64,000 bases of DNA. It comes from Acidimicrobiia bacterium. Lineage in GTDB: Bacteria; Actinomycetota; Acidimicrobiia; IMCC26256; JAMXLJ01. The first letter of the stretch is position 1; every line of letters starts with the position of its first letter. The position numbers and the translations under genes are program-made. Below, in pieces: positions 24,400 to 32,798 of this stretch. The notes below the pieces were generated by a model. It did no database searches. It was given only the letters and a program-made list of their open reading frames with translations, and was not told the origin of the DNA. The stretch lies in contig DASRES010000015.1 in assembly GCA_035651955.1 (NCBI GenBank), positions 165,705 to 229,704 on the forward strand, in the 5' to 3' direction.

Positions 24400-26655
24400 G
24401 TGACGGAGGCAGGGGCTCGGCTGCGCGCGTACGCACGCGAGGTGTCGCGCAAGCCGACGGGCTGGTGGGTGCTCGTCTGCATCCCGCTGCTGTGGCTCGG
24501 CAGGCGCGCAGGCGTGATCGCGTCGACACCGCTCTGGCTGCTCGCGCTGCTGCTCGTCGCCGTCACGTGCGCGCGCACGCTCGTGCACCTCGCGGTCCCG
24601 TCACCCGCGAGCGGGCCGCGGCTGTGGGCGCGCATCGCGGTCGACATGGCGGGCATCACCGCGGTCGTGTACGCGCTCGGGTGGGGCCCGACGCTCGCGG
24701 TCGGATATGTCTTCGGGACCGTCGACAACCTCGAGGGCGACGGGTCGGCCGTGACCTACCCGGCGATCGTGTGCTCCCTCGCCGGCATCGCGCTCGGTCA
24801 GGCCGCGATCGCGGCACACGTCGCGCCGACGCTCGTCCATGCGCCGCTCGTGCACGGCCTCGCGGTCCTGTGCGGCGTCGGCGTGGCCGTCACCATCCGG
24901 CTGCTCGGATGGGAGACACGCGCGAAGGAGCGTGCACAGGCCGAGACGCGCCGCCGCGAGGCCTGGTTCCGTGCGCTCGTCCAGCATGCGTCGGACGTGG
25001 TCCTCGTCATCGGGCGCGACACGAGGATCACGTACGCGAGCCCGGCGTTCCAGCCCGTGTTCGGCGCGCCGCCGGAGGACGCGGTCGGCGTGCCCGCCGT
25101 CGAGCTGGCGCACGGCGACGACCTCGCCGCGGCGCGCGTGCTCCAGGAGATCAACGGCCGGCCCGGCCAGGTCCACCGCGTGCAGATCCGCATGTCGTTC
25201 CGCGGCGGTCCGTGGAAGTGGTTCGAGATGAGCGTCACGAACCTCGTCGACGACCCGGCGGTGCACGGCGTCGTCGCGAACCTGCGTGACATCACGGAGC
25301 GGCGCGGCTTCGAGGAGCGCCTCAGCTACCAGGCGTTCCACGACGCGCTGACCGACCTCCCGAACCGCACCGCGTTCCTCGACCGCGTGCACCGATCGAT
25401 CGTGCGCGCGTCCCACGCGGGGGAGCGCGTCGCCGTGCTCTTCCTCGACGTCGACCGGTTCAAGCTCGTGAACGACAGCCTCGGCCACGAGATCGGCGAC
25501 CGCCTCCTCGTCGACGTCGCGCAGCGCGTGCGGCGTTGCGTGCGACCCAACGACCTCGTCTCGCGCTTCGGAGGTGACGAGTTCACGGTCCTGCTCGACC
25601 ACCTGACGGACGTCGGCGACGCGACCGCGACCGCGCAACGCATCCTCGACGCGCTGCGCCATCCCGTCTCCATCGGCGGGCGCGACCTCTTCGTGACGAC
25701 GAGCATCGGCATCGCGGTGTCGCGGGACTCGATGCTCGCGGCCGACGAGCTGCTGCGCGAGGCCGACCTCGCGATGTACGTCGCCAAGGAGAAGGGGCGG
25801 GGACGCTACGAGCTGTACGACCCGTCCAGCGCGCCACGCGTCGCCGAGCGGCTCGAGGTCGAGGCCGATCTGTGGCGCGCCGTGCACAACGGCGAGCTCG
25901 CGGTGCACTACCAGCCGGTCGTCGCGCTCGACGACGGCGAGGTCGTCACGCTCGAGGCCCTCGCGCGCTGGCACGACCCGGCGCGCGGGCTCGTCGCGTC
26001 GGACGCGTTCGTGCCCCTGGCGGAGGAGAGCAGCCTCATCGTCGCCATCGACCGGCTCGTGCTGCGCACCGCCTGCGTGGACGGGCGCCGCTGGCACGAG
26101 CGGCTCGGGCCCGACGCGCCCCGTGTCGGGGTGAACCTCTCCGCGCGGTTCCTGCGCCAGGTCGAGGCCGTCGACGAGGTCGCCGCGCAGCTCGACGAGA
26201 CCGGGCTCGACGCCGACCGGCTGCAGATCGAGATCACCGAGCGGTGCGCGGTGACGGACGAGGCCCGCACGATCGAGGCGCTCGAGCGGCTGCGCGCGCT
26301 CGGCGTGGTCGTCGCGATCGACGACTTCGGGACGGGCTACGCGTCGCTCGACTACCTCAAGCGACTGCCCGTCGACACCGTGAAGCTCGACGGCTCGTTC
26401 GTCGAGGGGATGGACGAGGCCGCGTCGGAGGCCGCGATCATCCAGGCCGTCATCACGATGTCGCACGCGCTCGGCCTGCAGGTGACCGCGGAGGGCGTCG
26501 AACGCGCCGAGCAAGCCGCGGTGCTCCGGTCCCTCGGCTGCGACAACGCGCAGGGTCACCTCTTCTCGCCCGCGCTGCCCGCGGCGGCGATCGACGACCT
26601 CCTCGCACCGGCTCAGGTCGTGCCGCTGCCGGTCCGCCGGAACGCCGCGTCGTAA
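24400..26655 (+). CDS. PAS-GGDEF-EAL protein with N-terminal membrane region
   Basis: A 751-residue protein beginning GTG. Residues ~20-180 contain several hydrophobic helices; ~195-310 is a PAS fold ending in the PAC-like DITERRGFEERL; ~318-485 is a GGDEF domain with intact RFGGDEF (391-395); ~490-745 is an EAL domain with intact EAL (519-521), NLSARF, EITER, DDFGTGYASL and EGVE. Both the diguanylate cyclase and the phosphodiesterase sites look functional, so the protein may set cyclic-di-GMP either way, depending on the PAS signal. It lies alone, diverging from the HMGCS fusion. Confidence 0.95.
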   Translation: MTEAGARLRAYAREVSRKPTGWWVLVCIPLLWLGRRAGVIASTPLWLLALLLVAVTCARTLVHLAVPSPASGPRLWARIAVDMAGITAVVYALGWGPTLAVGYVFGTVDNLEGDGSAVTYPAIVCSLAGIALGQAAIAAHVAPTLVHAPLVHGLAVLCGVGVAVTIRLLGWETRAKERAQAETRRREAWFRALVQHASDVVLVIGRDTRITYASPAFQPVFGAPPEDAVGVPAVELAHGDDLAAARVLQEINGRPGQVHRVQIRMSFRGGPWKWFEMSVTNLVDDPAVHGVVANLRDITERRGFEERLSYQAFHDALTDLPNRTAFLDRVHRSIVRASHAGERVAVLFLDVDRFKLVNDSLGHEIGDRLLVDVAQRVRRCVRPNDLVSRFGGDEFTVLLDHLTDVGDATATAQRILDALRHPVSIGGRDLFVTTSIGIAVSRDSMLAADELLREADLAMYVAKEKGRGRYELYDPSSAPRVAERLEVEADLWRAVHNGELAVHYQPVVALDDGEVVTLEALARWHDPARGLVASDAFVPLAEESSLIVAIDRLVLRTACVDGRRWHERLGPDAPRVGVNLSARFLRQVEAVDEVAAQLDETGLDADRLQIEITERCAVTDEARTIEALERLRALGVVVAIDDFGTGYASLDYLKRLPVDTVKLDGSFVEGMDEAASEAAIIQAVITMSHALGLQVTAEGVERAEQAAVLRSLGCDNAQGHLFSPALPAAAIDDLLAPAQVVPLPVRRNAAS

Positions 26656-26722
26656 CGACACGCCCAGGCTGTGGTCCGATCCCGGGTCAAGGCGCCCCCG
26701 CGCGCCGTCGATCAACGACCTT

Positions 26723-28234
26723 GTGACCGTGGACATGCAGGGACCGCCGCCTCCCGCCGACTCGTGGGCACCGCCGGCCGTCGTGACGCCGCCCGATCGC
26801 CCGGGCGGTCGCCGGCGCGGCCGGCTGGTTGCCCTCGTCGTCGCGGCGGTGCTCGTCGTCGTGCTCGGCGCGGGTGGGCTCGTCTACGCGCTCGTGGGCC
26901 GTTCGGGTGGTCACTCGTACCCGAGCCACTGGGACGCCCGCATCGCACCGATCGCGCACGAGGTCGAGAAGCTGCGCGGCCTGAAGTTCGAGCACCCGGT
27001 GCCCGTCGACTTCCTGTCCGACGCGAAGTTCCGCAAGCTCGTCACGACGGACGACAAGGACCTCAGCGCGTCCGACCGGCGTGATCTGCAGCGCAGCGAG
27101 GGCCTGCTGCGGGCCCTCGGGCTGATCGGCCGCGACGTCGACCTGCTGTCGGCGACGAACACGCTCCAGGGATCGGACGTGCTCGCGTTCTACGACAACG
27201 ACACGAAGCGCGTCAGCGTGCGCGGTCAGCGGCTCGACGTGGACACACGCGTGACCCTCGCGCACGAGCTGACCCACGCGCTGCAGGACCAGCACTTCGA
27301 CCTCACGAAGCTGCAGGACCAGGCCGACCGCGACAACCGGCAGCTCCCGCTCACCGCGCTCGTCGAGGGGGACGCCGTCCGGATCGAGGACGCCTACGTC
27401 AACACGCTCTCTGAGGCCGACCAGCAGGCGTACGACGCGAGCCAGAACGCGGACTCGTCGTCCGTCCAGCAGCAGACCGACGACGTCCCCGGCATCGTCG
27501 TCGCGTTGCAGCAGACGCCCTACGCGCTCGGCCCGACGATGCTCGAGACGTTCAAGGCGCTGCACGGCGGCGGTGCGATCGACGACGCGTTCCGCGACCC
27601 GCCCCGGACGGATCTCGACGTGCTCGCGCCGATCCTCGGCGACGACCTCGGCGGCGCGCGTCACGTCGCGACGCCGGCGCTGCGCGCGGGGGAGCGTCGG
27701 GACGGTGCTCCCGACACCTTCGGTGCCGCCGGGCTGTACTTCACCCTCGCCAGCCGGATGCCGGCCGCCGACGCGCTCCGCGCGGCCGACGGGTGGGCCG
27801 GCGACTCGATGATCGAGTTCCGTCGTGGTGACGAGCTGTGCGTCCGGGCCGCGTTCCGTGGCCGTGACGCGTCGGCCACGACCGCGATCGCGGACGGGCT
27901 GCGGCGCTGGGCCGGCGCGATGCCGGCCGGCATGGCGACGGTGGACACGAACGGCGGGCTGGTGACGTTGTCGTCGTGCGACGCGGGGACGCCCGTCCCG
28001 ACGGCGAAGACGTTCGCGGACGACGCGCTCACGATGGTCGGGACGCGCAACGAGCTCGCGGCCACGTTCGTCGAGCAGAGCAGCGTTCCCGGCGGCGTGG
28101 CGCAGTGCGTCGCCGACGGGGTCGTCGCCCGCCCCGACCTCTACGCCGAGGTCCAGAAGAACGAGGACAACCCGCCGCAGTCGTTCGTTGACGCCGTCCG
28201 CGGCATCGCGACCACCTGTCGAGCCTCGACGTAG
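26723..28234 (+). CDS. Membrane-anchored metallopeptidase-like protein (HExxH)
   Basis: A 503-residue protein, start GTG 26723 (GTG 26729 or ATG 26735 are possible). A Pro-rich cytosolic N-terminus is followed by a single hydrophobic anchor at about 33-57, which leaves the rest outside. HELTH at 181-185 lies in an VTLAHELTHALQDQ context, and Glu215 in VEGDAVRIED sits 30 residues downstream, as in gluzincin-type metallopeptidases. The second half has cysteine pairs (for example at about 373 and 412). No substrate can be predicted. I do not recognise a named gene. Confidence 0.8.
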   Translation: MTVDMQGPPPPADSWAPPAVVTPPDRPGGRRRGRLVALVVAAVLVVVLGAGGLVYALVGRSGGHSYPSHWDARIAPIAHEVEKLRGLKFEHPVPVDFLSDAKFRKLVTTDDKDLSASDRRDLQRSEGLLRALGLIGRDVDLLSATNTLQGSDVLAFYDNDTKRVSVRGQRLDVDTRVTLAHELTHALQDQHFDLTKLQDQADRDNRQLPLTALVEGDAVRIEDAYVNTLSEADQQAYDASQNADSSSVQQQTDDVPGIVVALQQTPYALGPTMLETFKALHGGGAIDDAFRDPPRTDLDVLAPILGDDLGGARHVATPALRAGERRDGAPDTFGAAGLYFTLASRMPAADALRAADGWAGDSMIEFRRGDELCVRAAFRGRDASATTAIADGLRRWAGAMPAGMATVDTNGGLVTLSSCDAGTPVPTAKTFADDALTMVGTRNELAATFVEQSSVPGGVAQCVADGVVARPDLYAEVQKNEDNPPQSFVDAVRGIATTCRAST

Positions 28235-28318
28235 CCCCGGGTCGCGGGCACGCGCACCGGGTGGCCGGGGACGTGCGCGACGATCGTCGCGTCCCGTCCG
28301 CCCACCGAGAGGCGTCTC

Positions 28319-28936
28319 ATGTCCGTGCACGCGGTGACGACGTTCCTGTCGTTGCTCGCGCTGGTTGCCCTCGCCGGTGCGGTCGTCACCGTCGTCGCCG
28401 CCACGGGTGCACGCGCGAACGGCGCACTCGGGCTGACGCTGCGGCGCAGCGCGCTCGGCCTCGCGGCGACCGTCGCGGTCGTCTCGCTCGCCGGCTCGCT
28501 GTACCTGTCCGAGGTCGCGCACTTCCTGCCCTGCCGCCTGTGCTGGTACCAGCGGATCGCCATGTACCCGCTCGCGGTCGTGCTCGTCGTCGCGGCGCTG
28601 CGGCGTGACGCAGCGGTGCGGTGGTATGCGATCCCGCTCGCGGTCGGCGGGCTGGCGATCTCGCTGTGGCACCTCGGCGTCGAGCACCTCGGCATCGGCG
28701 AGGGTGCATGCGACATCGCGAACCCCTGCTCGATCCGGTGGGTCGAGCACTTCGGGTTCGTGACGATCCCGTTCATGGCCGCGTGTGGCTTCGTCGCGAT
28801 CGCCGTCCTCACGGCCGTCGCCGACCCGTTCGCGGACGACGACGCCGACGTCGACGGTGACGGTGACGACGCAGCGACGCGTCCCGCGCCGTCGCGCGAC
28901 CGAGGAGCGCGCGTGATGGAAGGGAGCGGCACGTGA
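28319..28936 (+). CDS. dsbB: Disulfide bond formation protein DsbB
   Basis: A 205-residue protein with four hydrophobic helices. Cys72-Cys75 in PCRLCWYQR and the second pair Cys131-Cys137 in the CDIANPC loop are the canonical DsbB redox centres, which pass electrons from a DsbA-like partner to membrane quinone. An Asp-rich, charged C-terminal tail follows, 205 residues in total compared with the family's usual ~175. It overlaps the DsbA-like gene by the GTGA junction, so the two are co-transcribed and likely coupled. Confidence 0.93.
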   Translation: MSVHAVTTFLSLLALVALAGAVVTVVAATGARANGALGLTLRRSALGLAATVAVVSLAGSLYLSEVAHFLPCRLCWYQRIAMYPLAVVLVVAALRRDAAVRWYAIPLAVGGLAISLWHLGVEHLGIGEGACDIANPCSIRWVEHFGFVTIPFMAACGFVAIAVLTAVADPFADDDADVDGDGDDAATRPAPSRDRGARVMEGSGT

Positions 28937-29661
28937 GCCAGCGACCCGGTCCGGGCGGCGGTTCCGGCCGGCGGCCCCCGCCGCGGAAGCGCCCCGTCAC
29001 GCGGGGGCGCCAGGGCCCACCCGCCGGCTTCGTCGTCGCCGTCGCGGTCGTCGTCGTGATCGGCGTGGCCGCGCTCGTGGCCGTCGTCGCGTCCGGGGGT
29101 GGCGGCAGCAGCAAGAGCGCGAGCAGCAAGAGCGGCGGCTCGACCGGGTCGTCGGTCGACTACGGCAAGGTCGCCGTGCAGGGCAGCGCGCTCCCGCAGT
29201 TCGACGAGAACCAGCCGGCGAAGGGTGACGGGGCGGCGCTGCCCACGATCACGGGCGAGTCGCCCACGGGCGCGACCGTCACCATCCAGCCCGGCGGTGG
29301 CCCCCAGGTCGTCGTCGTCGGCGCGCCGTGGTGCCCGCACTGCAACCGCGAGCTGCCGAAGCTCGTGCAGGAGCTCGACAGCGGCTCGCTGGGCCACCCC
29401 CGCATCACGCTCGTCGTGACCGCCCAGGCGCCGAGCTACCCGAACTGGCCGCCCGGCCGCTGGATCAGCTCGACGATCCGCTGGCCCGCGAACCTCGCGC
29501 CCGTCATGCTCGACGACAAGAACACGACCGCGGCGAACGCGCTGGGCACCCCGGCCTACCCGTACTTCGTGTTCGTCGACTCGCAGGGCAAGGTCGGGTC
29601 GCGCCTCACCGGTGAGATCGGGCTCGACGTGTTCCAGCAGCACCTGCAAGCGCTGCACTGA
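28933..29661 (+). CDS. DsbA/thioredoxin-like membrane-anchored oxidoreductase
   Basis: A 242-residue protein. After a basic Pro/Arg-rich N-terminus a single hydrophobic segment (about residues 31-54) anchors it. A Ser/Gly linker precedes a thioredoxin fold with WCPHC (Cys134, Cys137) and a cis-Pro loop (GTPAYPYF). The CPHC sequence is that of oxidising DsbA-like enzymes. Translational coupling to DsbB suggests that this pair introduces disulfides into exported proteins. The cysteine-rich neighbour at 26723 could be a client, which is speculative. Confidence 0.9.
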   Translation: MSQRPGPGGGSGRRPPPRKRPVTRGRQGPPAGFVVAVAVVVVIGVAALVAVVASGGGGSSKSASSKSGGSTGSSVDYGKVAVQGSALPQFDENQPAKGDGAALPTITGESPTGATVTIQPGGGPQVVVVGAPWCPHCNRELPKLVQELDSGSLGHPRITLVVTAQAPSYPNWPPGRWISSTIRWPANLAPVMLDDKNTTAANALGTPAYPYFVFVDSQGKVGSRLTGEIGLDVFQQHLQALH

Positions 29662-29677
29662 CCGCCCGGGGCTGGGG

Positions 29678-30178
29678 TCAAGGGTGGGCGCGGCGTCGTG
29701 CCGCGTCGAGCTCCGCCCAGGCCGCGTCGCGCCCTTCGAAGCCGGCCGTCGACGACGACTTGCCCGGCTCGAGCGCCTTGTAGACGTCGAAGAAGTGCTC
29801 GATCTCGTCGAGGAGGTGCTGCGGGAGGTCGCGCAGGTCGGCCACGTCGTCCATCATCGGGTCGCGGTCCAGCACGCAGATGAGCTTGGCGTCGGGCCCC
29901 TTCTCGTCGCTCATCCAGAACACGCCGACGGGCCGCGCGGTGACCATGCAGCCGGGGAACGTCGGGTCCTCCAGCAGCACGAGCGCGTCGAGCGGGTCGC
30001 CGTCCTCTCCGAGGGTGTCGGGCACGAACCCGTAGTCGGCCGGGTACACCGTCGCCGTGAACAGGCGGCGGTCGAGACGGATCACGTGGCGCTCGTGGTC
30101 GTACTCGTACTTGTTGCGGCTCCCGCGCGGGATCTCGATGACAACCTCGATCGTCTCGTGCCCGTCGTGCGTGCCCAC
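29678..30178 (-). CDS. ppa: Family I inorganic pyrophosphatase
   Basis: A 166-residue protein; GTG 30178 with an AGGAG site is chosen because it gives the family's usual N-terminus (VVIEIPRGSRNKYEYD). DGDPLDAL is the metal-binding signature and ARPVGVFWMSDE, VLDRDP follow as expected. Hydrolyses pyrophosphate in the cytosol, pulling biosynthetic reactions forward. It reads divergent from pncB, an enzyme that produces pyrophosphate, with a shared 64-bp promoter region. Confidence 0.96.
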   Translation of the reverse strand: MGTHDGHETIEVVIEIPRGSRNKYEYDHERHVIRLDRRLFTATVYPADYGFVPDTLGEDGDPLDALVLLEDPTFPGCMVTARPVGVFWMSDEKGPDAKLICVLDRDPMMDDVADLRDLPQHLLDEIEHFFDVYKALEPGKSSSTAGFEGRDAAWAELDAARRRAHP

Positions 30179-30206
30179 GCCGTCTCCTCGCGCTCGCCCG
30201 GCGGCG

Positions 30207-30236
30207 GGGTACGTACCCGCCACGCGTCCCTAAATT
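30207..30236 (+). promoter_or_regulatory. pncB leaderless promoter with GGGTACGTACCC palindrome
   Basis: The -10 box TAAATT (30231-30236) is followed by 6 bases and the GTG start of pncB (30243), so the mRNA has no leader. A perfect 12-bp palindrome GGGTACGTACCC (30207-30218) occupies the -35 region, with imperfect GGCG/GCC flanks. It is a good candidate operator for NAD-dependent control. Confidence 0.55.
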
Positions 30237-30242
30237 GCAGCC

Positions 30243-31553
30243 GTGATCCCTGACCGCACGCGTGCCGCCGGCACGCGCGCGATCGGGCTGCGGACCGACG
30301 CGTACGAGCTCACCATGCTCGACGCGACGCTGCGCTCGGGAACCGCGGACGTACGCGCTGTGTTCGAGGTGTTCACCCGCGGCCTGCCCGACGGGTACGG
30401 GTACGGGATCGTCGCCGGGCTCGGCCGGCTCGTCGACGAGCTGCAGGAGTTCCGCTTCGGCGACGACGAGCTCGAGTACCTGGCCGCGACGCGGCTCGTG
30501 CACGACACGACCCTGGACTGGCTCGGCCGGTACCGCTTCACCGGCTCGATCGACGCGTACCGCGAGGGCGAGACGTTCTTCCCGTTCTCGCCGGTGCTCA
30601 CCGTCGAGGCCGGCTTCGGCGAAGCGGTCGTCCTCGAGACGATCGTCCTGTCGGTGCTCAACCACGACTCGGCGGTCGCGTCGGGCGCGAGCCGCATGGT
30701 CGACGCGGCCGCCGGCCGGACGCTGATCGAGGGCGGCAGCCGGCGGACGCACGAGGACGCGGCCGTCGCCGCGGCACGCGCGGCGTACATCGCCGGCTTC
30801 GCGTCCACGTCGAACCTCGAGGCCGGTCGCCGGTACGGCATCCCGACTGCCGGCACCGCTGCGCACGCGTTCACGCTCGTGTACCCGTCCGAGCGCGACG
30901 CGTTCGCGGCGCAGGTCGCCGCGCTCGGCCCGGGCACGACGTTGCTCGTCGACACGTTCGACGTGGCCGCGGGGATCCGCACGGCCGTCGACGTCGCCGG
31001 GCCCGGCCTCGGCGCCGTCCGCATCGACTCGGGCGATCTCGCGACGGAGGTGCCGCGGGCGCGCGCGCTCCTCGACGAGCTGGGCGCGACCCGGACCCGG
31101 ATCGTCGCGTCCGGCGACCTCGACGAGCACGCGATCGCCCGGTTGCGCGGCACGCCCGTCGACACGTTCCTCGTCGGGACCAAGGTCGTGCTCGCGCCGA
31201 CACCCGGGTTCGTCTACAAGCTCGTCGCGGTCGGCGAGGAGCCGCGCGAGGAGCGCCGCCTGCGCGGTGTCGCGAAGCTGTCCGTCGGGAAGGCTTCCAC
31301 CGCGGGCAAGAAGCGGGCGTTCCGCTTCCGGGACCCGGAGGGCCATGCCGACGCCGAGCACCTCTTCCTCGACGACCGCACACCTGCGGGCGGCCGCCCG
31401 TTGCAGGTGCGCGTCGTGACCGACGGTGTCGTGGCCGCGCAGCCGTCGCTCGAGGAGTCACGCGCGCACGCGTCTGCGGCGCGTGCCGAGCTGCCCGACG
31501 GCGCGCGCGACCTGTCCGGTCGCGGCGCGTCGATCACCGCGACCGTGGTCTGA
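30243..31553 (+). CDS. pncB: Nicotinate phosphoribosyltransferase
   Basis: A 436-residue protein. Family features: LRTDAYELTMLDA near the N-terminus, FEVFTRGLPDGYGYGIVAG, an invariant His in EGGSRRTHEDAA (about residue 170, the phosphorylated His position is in this loop region), TAAHAF and VRIDSGDLA, then FLVGTKVVLAPTPGFVYKLV. Converts nicotinate and PRPP, driven by ATP, to nicotinate mononucleotide. It leads a pncB-pncA-Nudix operon for NAD salvage. The pyrophosphate it releases is used by the divergent ppa product. Confidence 0.96.
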   Translation: MIPDRTRAAGTRAIGLRTDAYELTMLDATLRSGTADVRAVFEVFTRGLPDGYGYGIVAGLGRLVDELQEFRFGDDELEYLAATRLVHDTTLDWLGRYRFTGSIDAYREGETFFPFSPVLTVEAGFGEAVVLETIVLSVLNHDSAVASGASRMVDAAAGRTLIEGGSRRTHEDAAVAAARAAYIAGFASTSNLEAGRRYGIPTAGTAAHAFTLVYPSERDAFAAQVAALGPGTTLLVDTFDVAAGIRTAVDVAGPGLGAVRIDSGDLATEVPRARALLDELGATRTRIVASGDLDEHAIARLRGTPVDTFLVGTKVVLAPTPGFVYKLVAVGEEPREERRLRGVAKLSVGKASTAGKKRAFRFRDPEGHADAEHLFLDDRTPAGGRPLQVRVVTDGVVAAQPSLEESRAHASAARAELPDGARDLSGRGASITATVV

Positions 31554-31564
31554 GGAGCGCGACC

Positions 31565-32164
31565 ATGGAGCGCATGGACGGCGAACGGCGCGCGCTCGTC
31601 GTCGTCGACGTGCAGCGCGACTTCTGCGAGGGCGGCGCGCTCGCCGTCGCCGGCGGCAACGACGTCGCGACGCGCGTCGTGCTGCTCGCGCAAGAGGGCG
31701 ACTACGAGGTCGTGATCGCCACCCGCGACTGGCACGTCGATCCCGGCGAGCACTTCGCGAGCGAGGGCAGCGAACCCGACTACGTGCGGAGCTGGCCGGT
31801 GCACTGCGTCGCGGGGAGCCGAGGCGCGGCGTTCCATCCCGCGCTCGACGACGTCGAGCTCGACGCCGTGTTCGACAAGGGTCACCGCGGCCCCGGCTAC
31901 TCGGGGTTCGAGGCGATCGAGCACCTCACGCACGAGCCCTTCGACGGGTGGCTCGAACGCCACGGCGTCACCGCACTCGACGTCGTCGGCATCGCGACGG
32001 ACCACTGCGTGCTCGCCACCGCGCTCGACGCCGCGCGAGCCGGCTTCTCGGTGCGCGTCCTCGAAGGCGCGGTCGCCGGCGTCGGTGCGGACACCAGCGC
32101 GGCGGCGATCGCGCGGATGCGCGCCGCCGGCGTGGAGGTGGTCCCGGGCCTGGGTGACGGGTGA
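31565..32164 (+). CDS. pncA: Nicotinamidase (isochorismatase-fold)
   Basis: A 199-residue protein (MERM start at 31565, or ATG at 31574). The catalytic triad Asp15, Lys105, Cys148 is clear (VVVDVQRDF, FDKGHRG, TDHCVLA), and the metal set is Asp55, His57, His63. Converts nicotinamide to nicotinate, the substrate of the pncB product 11 bp upstream. It overlaps the Nudix gene by 4 bp (GTGA). Confidence 0.94.
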   Translation: MERMDGERRALVVVDVQRDFCEGGALAVAGGNDVATRVVLLAQEGDYEVVIATRDWHVDPGEHFASEGSEPDYVRSWPVHCVAGSRGAAFHPALDDVELDAVFDKGHRGPGYSGFEAIEHLTHEPFDGWLERHGVTALDVVGIATDHCVLATALDAARAGFSVRVLEGAVAGVGADTSAAAIARMRAAGVEVVPGLGDG

Positions 32165-32733
32165 ACGACGACGAGGCGACGGACCTCGGCGACGAGGCAC
32201 GGTTCCTCGCGTCCTACGACCCGTCGCGCTACGACCGCGTCGCGGTCACCGTCGACGTCGTCGCACTGACGGTGCGCGACGGCGAGCTGTCGGTGCTGCT
32301 CGTGCGGCGCGGCGGCCACCCCTTCAAGGGTCGTTGGGCGCTCCCCGGCGGGTTCCTCGACGCGACCGACCGCACGCTCGACGACGCCGCGCGCCGGGAG
32401 CTGCAGGAGGAGACCGGACTCGACCTCACCGCCGACACGCACGACCTCGTGTACTTCGCGCAGCTCGGCAGCTACGGCGACGTCGGTCGGGACCCGCGTC
32501 AGCGCACCGTCACGGTCGCCTACCTCGCGCTCGTGCGCGACCTCCCCGAGCCGCACGCGGCGGACGACGCGGCCGATGCGCGCGTGCATCCCGTGCGTGA
32601 CCTCGCGCTCGGCGGCGACCGCGTAGGCGTGCAGCTCGCGTTCGACCACGCACGGGTCGTCGCGGACGGCGTCGCACGGACGCACGCGCTGCTCGGCGAT
32701 CGCGACCTGGCCACCCGGTTCGGGATGCGCTGA
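32161..32733 (+). CDS. Nudix hydrolase, NrtR-like domain without the winged helix
   Basis: A 190-residue protein. The sequence from YDPSRYDRVAVTVDVVAL to GRDPRQRTVTVAYLALV matches the Nudix part of NrtR, the regulator of NAD genes. The Nudix box GGFLDATD...RELQEETGLDL is complete except that the first conserved Glu position is Asp. NrtR proteins continue into a winged-helix DNA-binding domain; here the chain ends soon after the Nudix fold, so I call it an ADP-ribose-type pyrophosphatase. Its place after pncA fits a role in NAD metabolism. Confidence 0.85.
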   Translation: MNDDEATDLGDEARFLASYDPSRYDRVAVTVDVVALTVRDGELSVLLVRRGGHPFKGRWALPGGFLDATDRTLDDAARRELQEETGLDLTADTHDLVYFAQLGSYGDVGRDPRQRTVTVAYLALVRDLPEPHAADDAADARVHPVRDLALGGDRVGVQLAFDHARVVADGVARTHALLGDRDLATRFGMR

Positions 32734-32798
32734 CCAGGAACACCACGGCCCCCGCCCGGCGTTGTCCCCAGTAGACCGATGGGTAAGGGCGGAGGGAC

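Noticed and set aside
28277..28290. 14-bp palindrome GCGACGATCGTCGC before dsbB
   Set aside because: Perfect, but composed of GC-rich dinucleotides that recur by chance in this genome; not linked to a -10 box.
26687..28750. 687-residue minus-strand frame over the metallopeptidase
   Set aside because: Arg-rich shadow without motifs, whereas the plus strand has HExxH and an anchor segment.
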